DNA of 64,000 nt from Hydrogenovibrio sp. 3SP14C1 (lineage in GTDB: Bacteria > Pseudomonadota > Gammaproteobacteria > Thiomicrospirales > Thiomicrospiraceae), in the NCBI RefSeq assembly GCF_029625905.1, contig NZ_JARTLM010000006.1, positions 108,914 to 172,913 of the forward strand. The letters run 5' to 3'. Position 1 is the stretch's first letter; each line of letters starts with the position of its first letter. The notes beneath the pieces are model-generated. The model saw only the letters and a program-made list of their open reading frames with translations. It had not been told where the DNA came from and searched no databases. Below, one piece after another: positions 1 through 9,216 of the stretch. The position numbers and the translations under genes are program-made.

Positions 1-1047
1 GCCACCGATGCCGTTTGCCAATAAAGCAGTCAACCACTCTGGCGCATTGAGCTCAGTCATGAATTCGGTTGGCGCATCAACAAAGAGTGCTTGTGCACTT
101 AGGTCAAAAAAGTCAATGAATAAGTTTCCAAGTGTGATCGACAAAGCAAACAGTAAATACATGACCCCTAAGAAAATTGGAATTCCCCAAATAGGGTGCA
201 AAGTCCAATGATCGATTAACTCGGTGGTGTCACGGGTGAATTTGTCTGTGTGCGTTTGACTGGCGTGAGCGGCATCATGCGCAAACTGGAAGTACAGGTC
301 TGCAGCAATTAACGCCAGGTCTTCTTCGTAATAGTCTTCCAAACGCTGCTTTTCTTGTTTTGCAAATGCTTGCAATGTGGCAGGCGCATTTTCCGGTTTG
401 ATTAGGTAATGTAAAGATTTCCAGCAGGATTCATTACGATTTTGATCCGGTAAACGATCTCTGATGGCATGCACTGAATTATGAAGTTCGTCGGGTAGAT
501 CAAAATGAAGTGGGTTATGGCTTTCAAGTATACCGGACAGCATCTCCTTAAGCTCATCAACGCCTTGGTTGTAGTATGCGGAAATCGGAATTACCGGACA
601 GCCAAGTTTTTCAGATAAAACGGTTTCATCTAGTTCTAAGTGATGGTTTTCGAGCTTGTCCATCTGGTTTAAAACCACAACAACAGGCAGTCCCATATGT
701 AGCAGTTGAGCCGTCAAGAAAAGTTGTCGTTCTAAGCAGGTGGCATCAACAACATTAATTAACACGTCAATAGGATGGTTCTGTAGGAAATCACGCGCAA
801 CCTTTTCATCCAGTCCGGAACGTGTTGAGTTCTCCAGACTATAGACACCAGGCAAGTCAGTGATGTGGTAGTTATGTAATCCTGCCTGAAAGTCACCGAC
901 CTTTTTCTCAACAGTTACACCTGGCCAATTCCCTGTCGTTTGGTTTGATCCGGTTAAACGGTTAAACAGGGTGGTTTTCCCCGAGTTGGGGCTACCAATC
1001 AGTGCAACCTGATGAGGGATTTTTTTCTTAATTTGAGAAAGTTTCAT
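1..1047 (-). CDS. feoB: Ferrous iron transporter FeoB, N-terminal part (cut by window edge)
   Basis: About 349 codons are visible, running off the left edge. FeoB imports Fe(II) across the inner membrane. The visible part is the cytosolic G domain: the P-loop GSPNSGKTT lies at residues 18-26, the G3 motif is DLPGVYSL, and G4 is NQMDK. A helical spacer domain follows and the first membrane segment (GIPIFLGVMYLLFAL) appears near the cut end. The ATG at 1047 overlaps the feoA stop codon as ATGA, so the two genes are translationally coupled. Family assignment is secure; the transport core lies outside the window. Confidence 0.95.
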   Translation of the reverse strand, partial: MKLSQIKKKIPHQVALIGSPNSGKTTLFNRLTGSNQTTGNWPGVTVEKKVGDFQAGLHNYHITDLPGVYSLENSTRSGLDEKVARDFLQNHPIDVLINVVDATCLERQLFLTAQLLHMGLPVVVVLNQMDKLENHHLELDETVLSEKLGCPVIPISAYYNQGVDELKEMLSGILESHNPLHFDLPDELHNSVHAIRDRLPDQNRNESCWKSLHYLIKPENAPATLQAFAKQEKQRLEDYYEEDLALIAADLYFQFAHDAAHASQTHTDKFTRDTTELIDHWTLHPIWGIPIFLGVMYLLFALSITLGNLFIDFFDLSAQALFVDAPTEFMTELNAPEWLTALLANGIGG

Positions 1048-1292
1048 GAAAGTAACTGAACTTGAATATGTTGCGCAACACTTCTATCAACCGCAAAGCG
1101 ACTACCATCGACTGAAATAATTAAACTGTCATTACTGATCATGGCAAGCTTTACATGGCTTTCGGTATGGAAGCCTAGGTTTACCAAATGCAGCTTACAT
1201 TCTAAGTCACCAGTCAGAGAGATTATTTGACAGGTCTGTCCTTGAAGGCATTCTGCTAAGCTAATTGTCGGTTTTTTAGAAGTATAATTCAT
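1044..1292 (-). CDS. feoA: Ferrous iron transport protein FeoA
   Basis: A small cytosolic SH3-fold protein that assists FeoB. It has the FeoA pattern: a basic/hydrophobic N-terminus, a central CKLHLVNLGF segment and a C-terminal DGSRFAVDRSVAQHIQV strand pair. I start it at the ATG of MNYTSKK (82 residues). The frame is open further upstream to a TTG at 1322, but those codons fall in the Fur-box/5' leader and encode a low-complexity isoleucine run. It is the first gene of the feoAB operon and is probably repressed by Fe-Fur. Confidence 0.9.
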   Translation of the reverse strand: MNYTSKKPTISLAECLQGQTCQIISLTGDLECKLHLVNLGFHTESHVKLAMISNDSLIISVDGSRFAVDRSVAQHIQVQLLS

Positions 1293-1298
1293 AAGGTA

Positions 1299-1318
1299 AA
1301 TAATAATTATTATTGATT
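1299..1318 (-). promoter_or_regulatory. Fur box of feoAB
   Basis: An AT-rich palindrome, AATAATAATTATTATTGAT, resembles the 19-bp Fur consensus. It sits between the -10 element and the feoA ATG, so Fur binding would block the start site. The match is by eye. Confidence 0.75.
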
Positions 1319-1327
1319 GCAATTAGC

Positions 1328-1356
1328 ATATTAAGCAAAAAGAAAGGGTTTGTCAA
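1328..1356 (-). promoter_or_regulatory. Sigma-70 promoter of feoAB
   Basis: On the minus strand TTGACA (1356-1351) is followed by a 17-base spacer and TAATAT (1333-1328). This is a near-consensus sigma-70 promoter in the metW-feoA gap. It would be strong unless repressed by Fur bound just downstream. Confidence 0.8.
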
Positions 1357-1374
1357 ATGAGCATTTTGTCTGAA

Positions 1375-1992
1375 CTAGGTCTTGCGTTGCACCCGATAAA
1401 GCGCAATCTCTCCCAGCCAGTTGGGCGCAAATCTCATTGCAAAAGTCGGTTCATGGCGGCTATTGACTACGGTTCGAGCAACGATTTCGATATCTTTTTC
1501 TTCACATAAGTCTTCAAAATCATTAAAGGTGCATAAATGAATATTGGGCGTATTGTACCAAGGGTTAGGCAGGCTTTTGTTTTGAGGCATATGGCCACCA
1601 AAAAAGAGTTGTGCCCGGTTTCGCCAGTGCCCAAAGTTCGGGAAAGTGATAATACTTTGTTTTCCAACCGCAAGCATTTCATCCAGTAATAAGTCAGGTC
1701 GACTAACGACTTGCAATGCTTGGGTCATAATAACAAAGTCAAACGAATCCTCATCAAAGTAGTCACAAATATCATGGCTGTTCAAATTGCTTTGAATTAC
1801 ATTGATCCCGCGTTCGATTGCCTTGATGTTTTTTTGCGGATCAATCTCCATCCCGTATCCAGTAATGCTGCGGTGCTGAATGAGGTAATCAAGTAATTGA
1901 CCATCGCCACAGCCTAAATCAAGCACTCTGCTTTGAGTATGGATCCAATCGGCGATTAATTTAAATTCAGGAGAAAGTGTTTTTGACGCCAT
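1375..1992 (-). CDS. metW: Methionine biosynthesis protein MetW (SAM-dependent methyltransferase fold)
   Basis: 205 residues, the usual MetW length. The SAM-binding glycine motif VLDLGCGDGQLL lies near residues 23-34 and the protein ends with the conserved FAMRFAPNWLGEIALYRV segment. MetW partners MetX in proteobacteria, where MetX needs MetW for full homoserine acylation activity. It starts 3 bases after the metX stop and is clearly in the same operon. Confidence 0.93.
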   Translation of the reverse strand: MASKTLSPEFKLIADWIHTQSRVLDLGCGDGQLLDYLIQHRSITGYGMEIDPQKNIKAIERGINVIQSNLNSHDICDYFDEDSFDFVIMTQALQVVSRPDLLLDEMLAVGKQSIITFPNFGHWRNRAQLFFGGHMPQNKSLPNPWYNTPNIHLCTFNDFEDLCEEKDIEIVARTVVNSRHEPTFAMRFAPNWLGEIALYRVQRKT

Positions 1993-1995
1993 TTC

Positions 1996-3159
1996 CTATG
2001 CTCCTCCTGATTTTGTTTTTGTTTGCTGGTTGGACTCTGCGTGGATTCGATCTATATAGGCACGAAAAACACCTTCATAATGATCATTAGGCAATAAGAA
2101 AGCATCATGTCCATGCTGTGAATTGACCTCGGCATAACTGATGTCAGCATCATTATCGAGTAGCGCTTTTACGATTTCATGCGAGCGATCCGGAGAAAAA
2201 CGCCAATCCGTGGTAAATGAAATAATCAAAAATTTCGCTGTTGCTTTTGAAAGCGCTTTAGATAAATCATCATCAAAGTCCGCCGCTGGATCAAAGTAAT
2301 CCAATGCTTTGGTCATCAATAAATAGGTGTTGGCGTCAAAATTCTGTTTGGTGGCGAATTTTTCCCCTTGATATCTTAAGTAACTTTCAACTTGAAACTC
2401 AACATCAAAATTATAGTTGAGTTTGCCTTCTCGAAGCTCTCGACCAAATTTCGACCCCATCATGTCATCCGATAAATAGGTCAGATGCCCCAGCATTCTT
2501 GCTAAAGCCAACCCTCTTTTAGGGGTTGTACCGGCTTCAATAAAACGACCTTCATGAAACTCTGGATCGGTCATAATGGCACGGCGGGCGACCTCATTGA
2601 AAGCAATGTTTTGTGCCGATAACTTAGGGGCAGCGGCAATGACGATGGCATGGCGGATTTGATCTGGGTAGTCAATGGCCCACTGTAATACCTGCATCCC
2701 TCCCATTGAGCCACCAATGACCGCTGCCCAGGCATCAATGCCTAAATGCTGACGCAGCGTGTTCTGACTGTGCACCCAGTCTTTACAGGTCACAATGGGA
2801 AAATCAGGTCCATACACTTTTCCTGTCAGAGGGTTGATGCTGGCCGGGCCCGTTGATCCGTGACAACCCCCTAAATTATTTGAGCAGACCACGAAAAATT
2901 GATTGGTATCAATCGGTTTTCCAGGGCCAATATACCCATCCCACCAACCTTTCGTGGATTCTCCTTCATATTGTCCGGCAACATGATGGTTTCCACTTAA
3001 TGCGTGACAAATTAAAATGGCATTGCTTTTATCGGTGTTTAAGCTGCCGTAGGTTTCATACGCTAAGTCATATTGAGGCAAAGTGGACCCACTGACCATC
3101 TCAAGTGGGGTCGAAACGTGAAGTTTTTGAGGGGTTACTATGCCGATTTCGTCTGTCAT
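1996..3159 (-). CDS. metX: Homoserine O-acyltransferase MetX
   Basis: 387 residues, alpha/beta-hydrolase fold. Visible motifs are the oxyanion region [10 protein letters not shown], the nucleophile elbow GGSMGGMQ (Ser near residue 151) and the C-terminal catalytic His in [10 protein letters not shown]. It acylates L-homoserine in the first committed step to methionine. Proteobacterial MetX proteins paired with MetW may be O-succinyl- rather than O-acetyltransferases; the acyl donor cannot be settled here. The order proC-yggT-metX-metW is conserved in many gammaproteobacteria. Confidence 0.92.
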   Translation of the reverse strand: MTDEIGIVTPQKLHVSTPLEMVSGSTLPQYDLAYETYGSLNTDKSNAILICHALSGNHHVAGQYEGESTKGWWDGYIGPGKPIDTNQFFVVCSNNLGGCHGSTGPASINPLTGKVYGPDFPIVTCKDWVHSQNTLRQHLGIDAWAAVIGGSMGGMQVLQWAIDYPDQIRHAIVIAAAPKLSAQNIAFNEVARRAIMTDPEFHEGRFIEAGTTPKRGLALARMLGHLTYLSDDMMGSKFGRELREGKLNYNFDVEFQVESYLRYQGEKFATKQNFDANTYLLMTKALDYFDPAADFDDDLSKALSKATAKFLIISFTTDWRFSPDRSHEIVKALLDNDADISYAEVNSQHGHDAFLLPNDHYEGVFRAYIDRIHAESNQQTKTKSGGA

Positions 3160-3262
3160 GGGGTTTATTTTACAGTATCTATTAAAGTCAGTGGGTGATT
3201 AACGGGGTCAATTAAAAGCGCTTCTTTACCAAGGTAGCAAAGCGCTGTTCAACATATTAAGT

Positions 3263-3835
3263 CTAAACCAACATGTTTTGGCCAATCTGTGCAATCGACC
3301 CTACAATGACAATCTGTGTTAGCTTAATGGCAATAATGGCGACAATAGGCGATAAATCAAGCCCTCCCATTGGCGGGATTAATCTTTGAAATGGACGCAA
3401 AATGGGTTGAGTCATTTGATCAAAAATAGCCGTGTTCGGGTTGTAGCCTTGTGATACCCAGCTGAGAACCACTTGAATGATGATTAACCAAAACATCATG
3501 TCTAGCAATTGATTCATAATCTCAGTGACAGAAGAAATCAGGATTAAGCTCACACCAAAGCTCCGATCTGTTAAAAATCCGATTAATATCACTAAAAGCG
3601 CTTGCACCAGCATAGCCGTCACGAGGGCGCTCCAGTCCCAACGATTTGGCTTGGGTAAGACCATATTTAAAGGGGCACAAATAGGGTTGGTGACTTTGGC
3701 AATAAAGTTGACAATTGGATGACGCCAGTCAACAAAGGTTGCACGCATGACAAAACGTAACAGCAAGGTAAAAATGACCAGGCCTGCTAAAAATTGAATT
3801 AAAAACAAACCGCCTTGACCGACTGGTGTCATCAT
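3263..3835 (-). CDS. yggT: YggT family integral membrane protein
   Basis: 190 residues with two copies of the YggT repeat, each a pair of transmembrane segments followed by a P-x-x-P-F/L motif (PICAPLNMVLPK near residue 50 and PILRPFQRLIPP near residue 145). The molecular role is unknown in the family; an osmotic-stress or division link has been reported for relatives. Its ATG overlaps the proC stop (ATGA at 3835-3832), preceded by GGAG, so it is coupled to proC. Confidence 0.9.
   Translation of the reverse strand: MMTPVGQGGLFLIQFLAGLVIFTLLLRFVMRATFVDWRHPIVNFIAKVTNPICAPLNMVLPKPNRWDWSALVTAMLVQALLVILIGFLTDRSFGVSLILISSVTEIMNQLLDMMFWLIIIQVVLSWVSQGYNPNTAIFDQMTQPILRPFQRLIPPMGGLDLSPIVAIIAIKLTQIVIVGSIAQIGQNMLV
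3778..3787. repeat. One-mismatch CCAGGCCTGC in yggT
   Basis: Nine of ten positions match the window-wide palindrome; encodes AGLV on the minus strand, flanked by A and T tracts. Confidence 0.6.
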
Positions 3836-4689
3836 TTTTCTCCTGTTTTATTGTGAAATTCTGTTTGGGTTGATCCCAGTTCATTCGCTAAGCTGATTGC
3901 ACGATCTTTGGCAGCGCCCATTGCTTCTTCAACAATCTCACGTAATTGATGGCTTTCAAAGCTTTGGATAGCTTTTTCTGTTGTACCGTTTGGTGAAGTT
4001 ACTTTTTGTCGTAAGGTTGCACAATCATCCGGACTTTCAAGCGCCATTTTCGCCGCACCAAAAGCTGTCTGAATCGTTAATAAACGGGCGGTTGCTTCGT
4101 CTAAACCGAGTTTTTGACCCGCTTGTTGCATGGCTTCCATAAAGAGGAAGTAATAGGCTGGACCACTTCCTGAAATAGCGGTAACGATGTCTAAATCCGT
4201 TTCTTTGGGCACCCAAACTGTGATGCCAGCGGCACGTAAAATATGTTCCGCTTGTTCTTTTTGCTCTTCATTCACCGCATCATTGGCAAATAAGCCAGTT
4301 GCTCCGCTGCGGATTAAAGCAGGGGTATTGGGCATGGTTCTCACGATGGCTGTATTTCCACCCAACCAATAGTCAATATCGGTTGATCTGACGCCGGCAG
4401 CAATTGAAATTACCAACGGATGTTTTTTCTGAATCGTCGCGGCCAGTTGCTGACAAACTGATTCAAGCATTTGTGGTTTGACTGCCAAAACGATGATGTC
4501 AGATTTTTCGGTGGCTTCAAGGTTGTCTTCTTCGCAGTGAATTCCCATGGATTGTGTTATTTCACGTCGTCTTGCTTCAGATGGATCTGTTGCCAGTATT
4601 TTGTCTTTAGGGTAGCCACTGGCAATGAGTCCGCCAATTAAACTGACCGACATGTTTCCGGCGCCAATAAAGCAAATGGTTAAGTTCAT
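3832..4689 (-). CDS. proC: Pyrroline-5-carboxylate reductase
   Basis: 285 residues, slightly longer than the usual 265-275. The N-terminal Rossmann motif FIGAGNMSVSLIGGL and the C-terminal P5C-binding signature (SGSGPAYYFLFMEAM, then TSPNGTTEKAIQSFE) are intact. It catalyses the last step of proline synthesis with NAD(P)H. In many relatives yggS lies directly upstream of proC; here yggS is 2.9 kb away, separated by gdhA and a DUF5610 gene. Confidence 0.95.
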   Translation of the reverse strand: MNLTICFIGAGNMSVSLIGGLIASGYPKDKILATDPSEARRREITQSMGIHCEEDNLEATEKSDIIVLAVKPQMLESVCQQLAATIQKKHPLVISIAAGVRSTDIDYWLGGNTAIVRTMPNTPALIRSGATGLFANDAVNEEQKEQAEHILRAAGITVWVPKETDLDIVTAISGSGPAYYFLFMEAMQQAGQKLGLDEATARLLTIQTAFGAAKMALESPDDCATLRQKVTSPNGTTEKAIQSFESHQLREIVEEAMGAAKDRAISLANELGSTQTEFHNKTGEK

Positions 4690-4817
4690 GGAAAATCTCT
4701 TTCGTTTAAATTTGAGTTTTGCTCAAATGGTTTGAATAGCAAATTTATGAGACCCATTATAACGAATTCTTATAAAATTCGGTAAGTCTGAGCGTTAAAA
4801 AAATCACGCTTTTGGTC

Positions 4818-6092
4818 TTAATTTTTCTTAAATAGTTTGCGGTTACCTCGTTGATTAATCGCGCCAGCAAGTCGTTCAATTCCATGAATGTAAGCAGCTG
4901 TTCTTAGAGAGGTTTTATAGCGAATGGCTAAGTCATAGATGGTGTTAGATTCCCGTTTCATGATTTTAGCCAATTTTGTTCGTATTTCATCGGCTTCCCA
5001 GTAAAACCCGGCGCGGTTCTGAACCCATTCAAAATAACTGACGGTGACCCCGCCCGCATTAGCCAACACATCCGGAATGATTTGAATGTTCTTGGCATAC
5101 AGCACTTCATCTGCTTGAGGAGAGACGGGACCGTTGGCAATTTCAAGAACGGTGTGGGCTTGGATTTTATCGACATTCTCTAGCGTGACTTGGTTTTCCA
5201 TTGCTGCCAACACTAGAACATCAATTTCCAGTTCTAATAAATCTTCATTGGTTAGTTTTTCATGTTCAATGACATTGCAGACAGTTCCATCGCAATAAAC
5301 CGCTTGCAGTTCAGATGTTTGATCTTTGTATTGTTTGACATCATCAATGTTTAAACCACTGGGCGTCAAAATGGCACCAGAGGAATCAGAGACCGCAATG
5401 ACACGGTAACCTTCTTGCTGGGCTAAGCTTGCAAAGTTATAACCGGCGTTCCCAAATCCTTGTATCGCGATGGTTGTATTTTTTATGTCCCAGCCTTGGC
5501 GTCGTGCATACTCGTTTAGACAAAATAAAGCCCCTTGCCCCGTTGCTTGTGTTCGGCCTTCAGACCCATTCAGGTAAATTGGTTTTCCTGTAATAATACC
5601 GGGTATTTGTTGACGAGAGATGATGGAATATTCGTCTGCCATCCATCCCATGATTGTGGCATTGGTATACATATCAGGCGCGGGGATGTCTCTTGTTTCT
5701 CCTATGACATCTGCAAAGGCACGAATATACCCTCGTGAGAGTCGTTCGATTTCCAGCTGTGAGAGTTCTTTTGGATTAACGGTGATGCCTCCTTTTGCGC
5801 CACCAAAAGGCAATCCTGCGACCGCACATTTCACTGTCATCCAAAAGCTTAAAGACGTGACCTCGTCCTCGTTGACGCGAGGGTGGTAGCGTATGCCCCC
5901 CTTGGTAGGGCCGCGGGTGTCATCGTATTGCACACGATAGCCGGTAAAGATACGAAGACTCCCGTCATCCATTCTGACTGGAATGCTCGCTTTGATCGAT
6001 CTTTTAGGGACGGATAGTCGAGTGATGACCTCCTCTTCAACTTCAATATGTTTAAAAACATCACTCAATCGTTGTTTTGCAATTTCAAACAT
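4818..6092 (-). CDS. gdhA: Glutamate dehydrogenase (Glu/Leu/Phe/Val family)
   Basis: 424 residues. The substrate-binding domain has PFGGAKGGI (catalytic lysine near residue 104) and the conserved Asp in DIPAPDMYT; the NAD(P) domain has GFGNAGYNFASL near residue 210. The length and lack of an N-terminal extension resemble GudB/RocG-type enzymes, so a catabolic NAD-linked role is possible, but coenzyme preference is not decided by what I can see. The gene is alone on the minus strand between proC and the divergent 6440 gene. Confidence 0.9.
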   Translation of the reverse strand: MFEIAKQRLSDVFKHIEVEEEVITRLSVPKRSIKASIPVRMDDGSLRIFTGYRVQYDDTRGPTKGGIRYHPRVNEDEVTSLSFWMTVKCAVAGLPFGGAKGGITVNPKELSQLEIERLSRGYIRAFADVIGETRDIPAPDMYTNATIMGWMADEYSIISRQQIPGIITGKPIYLNGSEGRTQATGQGALFCLNEYARRQGWDIKNTTIAIQGFGNAGYNFASLAQQEGYRVIAVSDSSGAILTPSGLNIDDVKQYKDQTSELQAVYCDGTVCNVIEHEKLTNEDLLELEIDVLVLAAMENQVTLENVDKIQAHTVLEIANGPVSPQADEVLYAKNIQIIPDVLANAGGVTVSYFEWVQNRAGFYWEADEIRTKLAKIMKRESNTIYDLAIRYKTSLRTAAYIHGIERLAGAINQRGNRKLFKKN

Positions 6093-6439
6093 AACACGCT
6101 CTTTTTCAGTTAAATGGGCAAACTTTTAAGACAAGCATTAAGTAAGTTTACTTGTTCGTTAAGGATAAGGGAAAATAGCTGGAATGCAATAAAAATAAAG
6201 GGATTGAAGCTGAATCATCAAATTTAGGCCAAAAAATTATATTGAGTTAACACAGGTAAATTCATGTATTAAAAAAGGATAAAAATAGAGAGTGTTAGAT
6301 AATTTACTAATTTTTTTTGAATTAAAATAAAGTTTTTAGAAAAGTGGCCGTTAACTTTATCGTAAGCTATAAAAATAATAATAAGGGAATCGTTTAGTGA
6401 AGACGAAACCCCACTCAGAATTAGAAAAGGAATTTTCTT
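6093..6439. other. Divergent intergenic region (347 bases)
   Basis: An AT-rich gap between gdhA (leftward) and the DUF5610-like gene (rightward). It holds a sigma-28-type promoter for the rightward gene at 6328-6354. I see no ORF worth calling and no recognisable gdhA promoter. Confidence 0.6.
6328..6354 (+). promoter_or_regulatory. Flagellar sigma-28 (FliA) promoter
   Basis: TAAAGTTT at 6328-6335, an 11-base spacer, then GCCGTTAA at 6347-6354. The consensus is TAAAGTTT-N11-GCCGATAA, so there is one mismatch in 16 defined positions. The start site would be near 6361, some 80 bases before the ATG at 6440. Confidence 0.85.
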
Positions 6440-7450
6440 ATGGCAACTATTACACCTCAAAATGATTCTGTCAACTATGCACAGAATCATGACCGAAAAT
6501 CGGCCCAAGCATTGGATGAGGCTTTAAAAGCAAGACAAAGAACCGAAAGTGTGGCGGTTCAAGATAAGGATTTGCCTTCTGCGCAAACAGCTTCCGATTT
6601 CTACTCGCCAACGACGAAAGGAATGCAGGCTGCTTCAGCGGTGGAGAAGTTTCAGCAATCTTATCAATATAGCCAAACGATGACAATGAAGTTGCAGACT
6701 CAGGAAGGGGATGTTGTTCAAGTCGATTTTCGACAGTTGTATGCCCAATACCAATCGTATAAGCAGGAGCAGTCCATGCAGGAAGGGCCAAAAGGCGCTC
6801 GTTATTTTGAAAGCACTCAAGCCATGGAGGCAACTGCTTTTCAGGAGCGTTTTGGTTTTTCCGTTAAAGGCAATCTGAATGAAGGTGAATTGAAAGCCGT
6901 CTATGATGTCTTTGAAAAAGTCGACAAACTGGCGAGCGAGTTTTTTAATGGTGATATTGAAAAGGCCTTTGAAAAAGCACAAAGTTTGGAAATTGATTTT
7001 GGTCAGATAAAGAGTTTCAACTTGAATTTACACAAAAGCGAAAGCGCAACGATGGCGTATCAACAAGCTGAAGCCTATAAAGCGACTAAGCAACAAGCCG
7101 ATGAGCCATCGGAAGAAACAAAAGGACAGATTGCGCAATTGCCGGCTTATTTGCAAAATTGGCAAAATATCGTTGAAAAAATGAATGAAAAATTTGTAAA
7201 TGCGCGCGAAACTTTTGATCGCTTATTGGCTGGCACCACCGCTCAAAGAGCCGGGGATGAGTCAAATTTTTCCACCTGGTATGATCGGGTAAAGTCTTTT
7301 CATGATCGATTAGCGGAAGCTGCTGGTTTAGATAAAAAGTCATTAAAACCCAGTGGGGTTGAGGTGGAACCTTTAATTCACTCTAATGACGTAGAAGGTA
7401 CTTCAAACGAAGCTACTACTGAGGAAGAAAACAGTTCTTCTAAAACGTAA
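6440..7450 (+). CDS. DUF5610-like protein, probably of the late flagellar regulon
   Basis: 336 residues, hydrophilic, no signal peptide or membrane segment. The central part (near residues 70-215) looks like the DUF5610 domain: a helical region ending ELKAVYDVFEKVDKLASEFFNGDIEKAFEKAQSL. The ends are low-complexity and rich in Gln, Glu and Ser. Molecular function is unknown. The sigma-28 promoter upstream places it with late motility or chemotaxis genes, though no other flagellar structural gene is adjacent. The start has AAAGGAA 8 bases upstream. The DUF name is from memory of sequence character, not a search. Confidence 0.7.
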   Translation: MATITPQNDSVNYAQNHDRKSAQALDEALKARQRTESVAVQDKDLPSAQTASDFYSPTTKGMQAASAVEKFQQSYQYSQTMTMKLQTQEGDVVQVDFRQLYAQYQSYKQEQSMQEGPKGARYFESTQAMEATAFQERFGFSVKGNLNEGELKAVYDVFEKVDKLASEFFNGDIEKAFEKAQSLEIDFGQIKSFNLNLHKSESATMAYQQAEAYKATKQQADEPSEETKGQIAQLPAYLQNWQNIVEKMNEKFVNARETFDRLLAGTTAQRAGDESNFSTWYDRVKSFHDRLAEAAGLDKKSLKPSGVEVEPLIHSNDVEGTSNEATTEEENSSSKT

Positions 7451-7498
7451 AACTTCATGTGAAGTGCTTTTTCTCGCAAGCGATGTTGTTCGACACAT

Positions 7499-7536
7499 AA
7501 AACCGAATCCGTTTTAAGGTGGATTCGGTTTTTTGT
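7499..7536. terminator. Bidirectional rho-independent terminator
   Basis: AAAACCGAATCC at 7499-7510 pairs with GGATTCGGTTTT at 7521-7532 and continues into T-rich sequence. It lies between converging genes (6440 gene and yggS). Confidence 0.85.
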
Positions 7537-7554
7537 TTTCATGATGACGTTTTT

Positions 7555-8238
7555 TTAAGTGCGAGCACCAAATATATCCGTTCCAATTCGGACAATGGTC
7601 GCACCTTCCTCTATGGCCGCTTCCAAGTCAGCTGACATCCCCATTGACAAAGTGTCTATAGCTTCTTCAGGAAATGCTTTTTGCAAAGATTCTAGCAGCG
7701 CTTTCATTTGTTGAAATGGTTGTTTTTGTTCTTCATGTGTTTGCGCTTTGGCTGGAATAGCCATTAACCCGCGCAAAGAAATACTTGGCAGTTTAATAAT
7801 TTCTTTGGCAATGTCCAAAACGTCGTTTGGAGAAAACCCGGCTTTAGAAGGTTCATTGCTGATATTCACTTCCAATAAAATATTCAGCGGTGGAAGACTC
7901 TCTGGACGTTGCTCGGATAAACGACGGGCGATCTTATAACGATCGACACTGTGAACCCACTGAAAGTTTTCTGCGATGGGTTTGGTTTTGTTGGACTGAA
8001 TGGGGCCGATAAAGTGCCATTCCAAATCCGGTCTTTGTTCTATTTTGTCCAGCGCTTCTTGAACGTAGTTTTCACCAAAGGCCTGTTGTCCAATGTTTGC
8101 TAAGGCAATAATGTCTTCAATCGGTTTGGTTTTGCTGACAGCCAATAATTGAATAGGATCTGTTCGGTTGGCGGATTGCATAGCCGAGTCAATGCGTTTC
8201 TGGACGTCTTGATAACGTTGTGTCAGAGAGGAGGTCAT
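7555..8238 (-). CDS. yggS: PLP homeostasis protein YggS/PipY
   Basis: 227 residues, single-domain alanine-racemase-like TIM barrel. The PLP lysine is in LLAVSKTKP (near residue 36) and the phosphate-binding end is LSMGMSADLEAAIEEGATIVRIGTDIFG. The family maintains vitamin B6 and amino-acid homeostasis. In many gammaproteobacteria it is followed by proC; here that link is broken. Confidence 0.93.
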   Translation of the reverse strand: MTSSLTQRYQDVQKRIDSAMQSANRTDPIQLLAVSKTKPIEDIIALANIGQQAFGENYVQEALDKIEQRPDLEWHFIGPIQSNKTKPIAENFQWVHSVDRYKIARRLSEQRPESLPPLNILLEVNISNEPSKAGFSPNDVLDIAKEIIKLPSISLRGLMAIPAKAQTHEEQKQPFQQMKALLESLQKAFPEEAIDTLSMGMSADLEAAIEEGATIVRIGTDIFGART

Positions 8239-8404
8239 AAAAATTCCATATATAAAGTCAGTTTGTCTATTTTATTAATATATTTCATTACAGCTTGGAT
8301 TGCTACCAGCGTAGAATAATAGATAAAGATTATAAAGCTCTCTATTTTAGGTTGTATTCTTTGAGTCGTGTCAGTCATCTTTGTTTAGATAATTAGGAGA
8401 ATAA

Positions 8405-9196
8405 ATGAAAAAAATTAAATCCAGCGATGTGAGTTATCCCTATAGCGAGAAAATGTCTCGAACAGAGTATGAAGAGACCAAAAAATTATTGCAAATAGAG
8501 CTTTTAAAATTACAAAAATGGATAAAGCATAACGGAGAACGTTTGGTGATTTTATTTGAGGGCCGGGATGCCGCTGGAAAAGGGGGGACCATAAAACGTA
8601 TTATGGAGCATTTAAATCCTCGTGGTGCCAGAGTCGTTGCCTTGGATAAGCCAAGCGAAACTGAAAAAGGCCAATGGTACTTTCAACGCTATGTGCAACA
8701 TTTACCCACGTCAGGAGAGATGGTGTTATTTGATCGCTCTTGGTATAACCGTGCCGGTGTGGAACGCGTGATGGGGTTTTGTACCCCCCCGCAATACAAC
8801 CAATTTGTGCATCAAGCGCCTGAATTTGAACGTATGATTGCCGCCAGCGGCATTCATTTGATGAAGTTTTGGTTTTCGGTAAGTCGAGAGGAGCAATTAC
8901 GACGTTTTAATGCGCGTCAAAATGATCCTTTAAAACAATGGAAGTTGAGCCCGATGGACTTAGCCTCGTTGGATCGTTGGAATGATTACACCAAAGCAAA
9001 AGAGGATATGTTCTTTTACACCAATACTACGGAAGCTCCCTGGACGGTGATTAAATCAAATGATAAAAAGCGTGCGCGACTGGAAGCGATACGTTTTATA
9101 TTGAATTATTTTGATTATGAAGACAAAAATGAAGGGGTCTTACAACAAGATCCGTTGATTATCAGCAGTGGCGAAGATGTTTTTAAAGAAGATTAA
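8405..9196 (+). CDS. ppk2: Polyphosphate kinase 2
   Basis: 263 residues, a single PPK2 domain. Walker A is FEGRDAAGKGGTIKR (near residues 49-63), Walker B is VLFDRSWYNRAGVERVMG and the lid region is RFNARQNDPLKQWKLSPMD. It transfers phosphate between polyphosphate and nucleotides; a single domain of this length fits class I (NDP/NTP), but class cannot be fixed from motifs alone. Start chosen at the ATG with GGAG 8 bases upstream. It is followed 20 bases later by a small gene probably in the same operon. Confidence 0.93.
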   Translation: MKKIKSSDVSYPYSEKMSRTEYEETKKLLQIELLKLQKWIKHNGERLVILFEGRDAAGKGGTIKRIMEHLNPRGARVVALDKPSETEKGQWYFQRYVQHLPTSGEMVLFDRSWYNRAGVERVMGFCTPPQYNQFVHQAPEFERMIAASGIHLMKFWFSVSREEQLRRFNARQNDPLKQWKLSPMDLASLDRWNDYTKAKEDMFFYTNTTEAPWTVIKSNDKKRARLEAIRFILNYFDYEDKNEGVLQQDPLIISSGEDVFKED

Positions 9197-9216
9197 ATTG
9201 GAAAGGAATAATCAGC

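Noticed and set aside
1293-1322. TTG start giving feoA ten extra residues
   Set aside because: The extra codons coincide with the Fur box and encode an isoleucine run foreign to FeoA.
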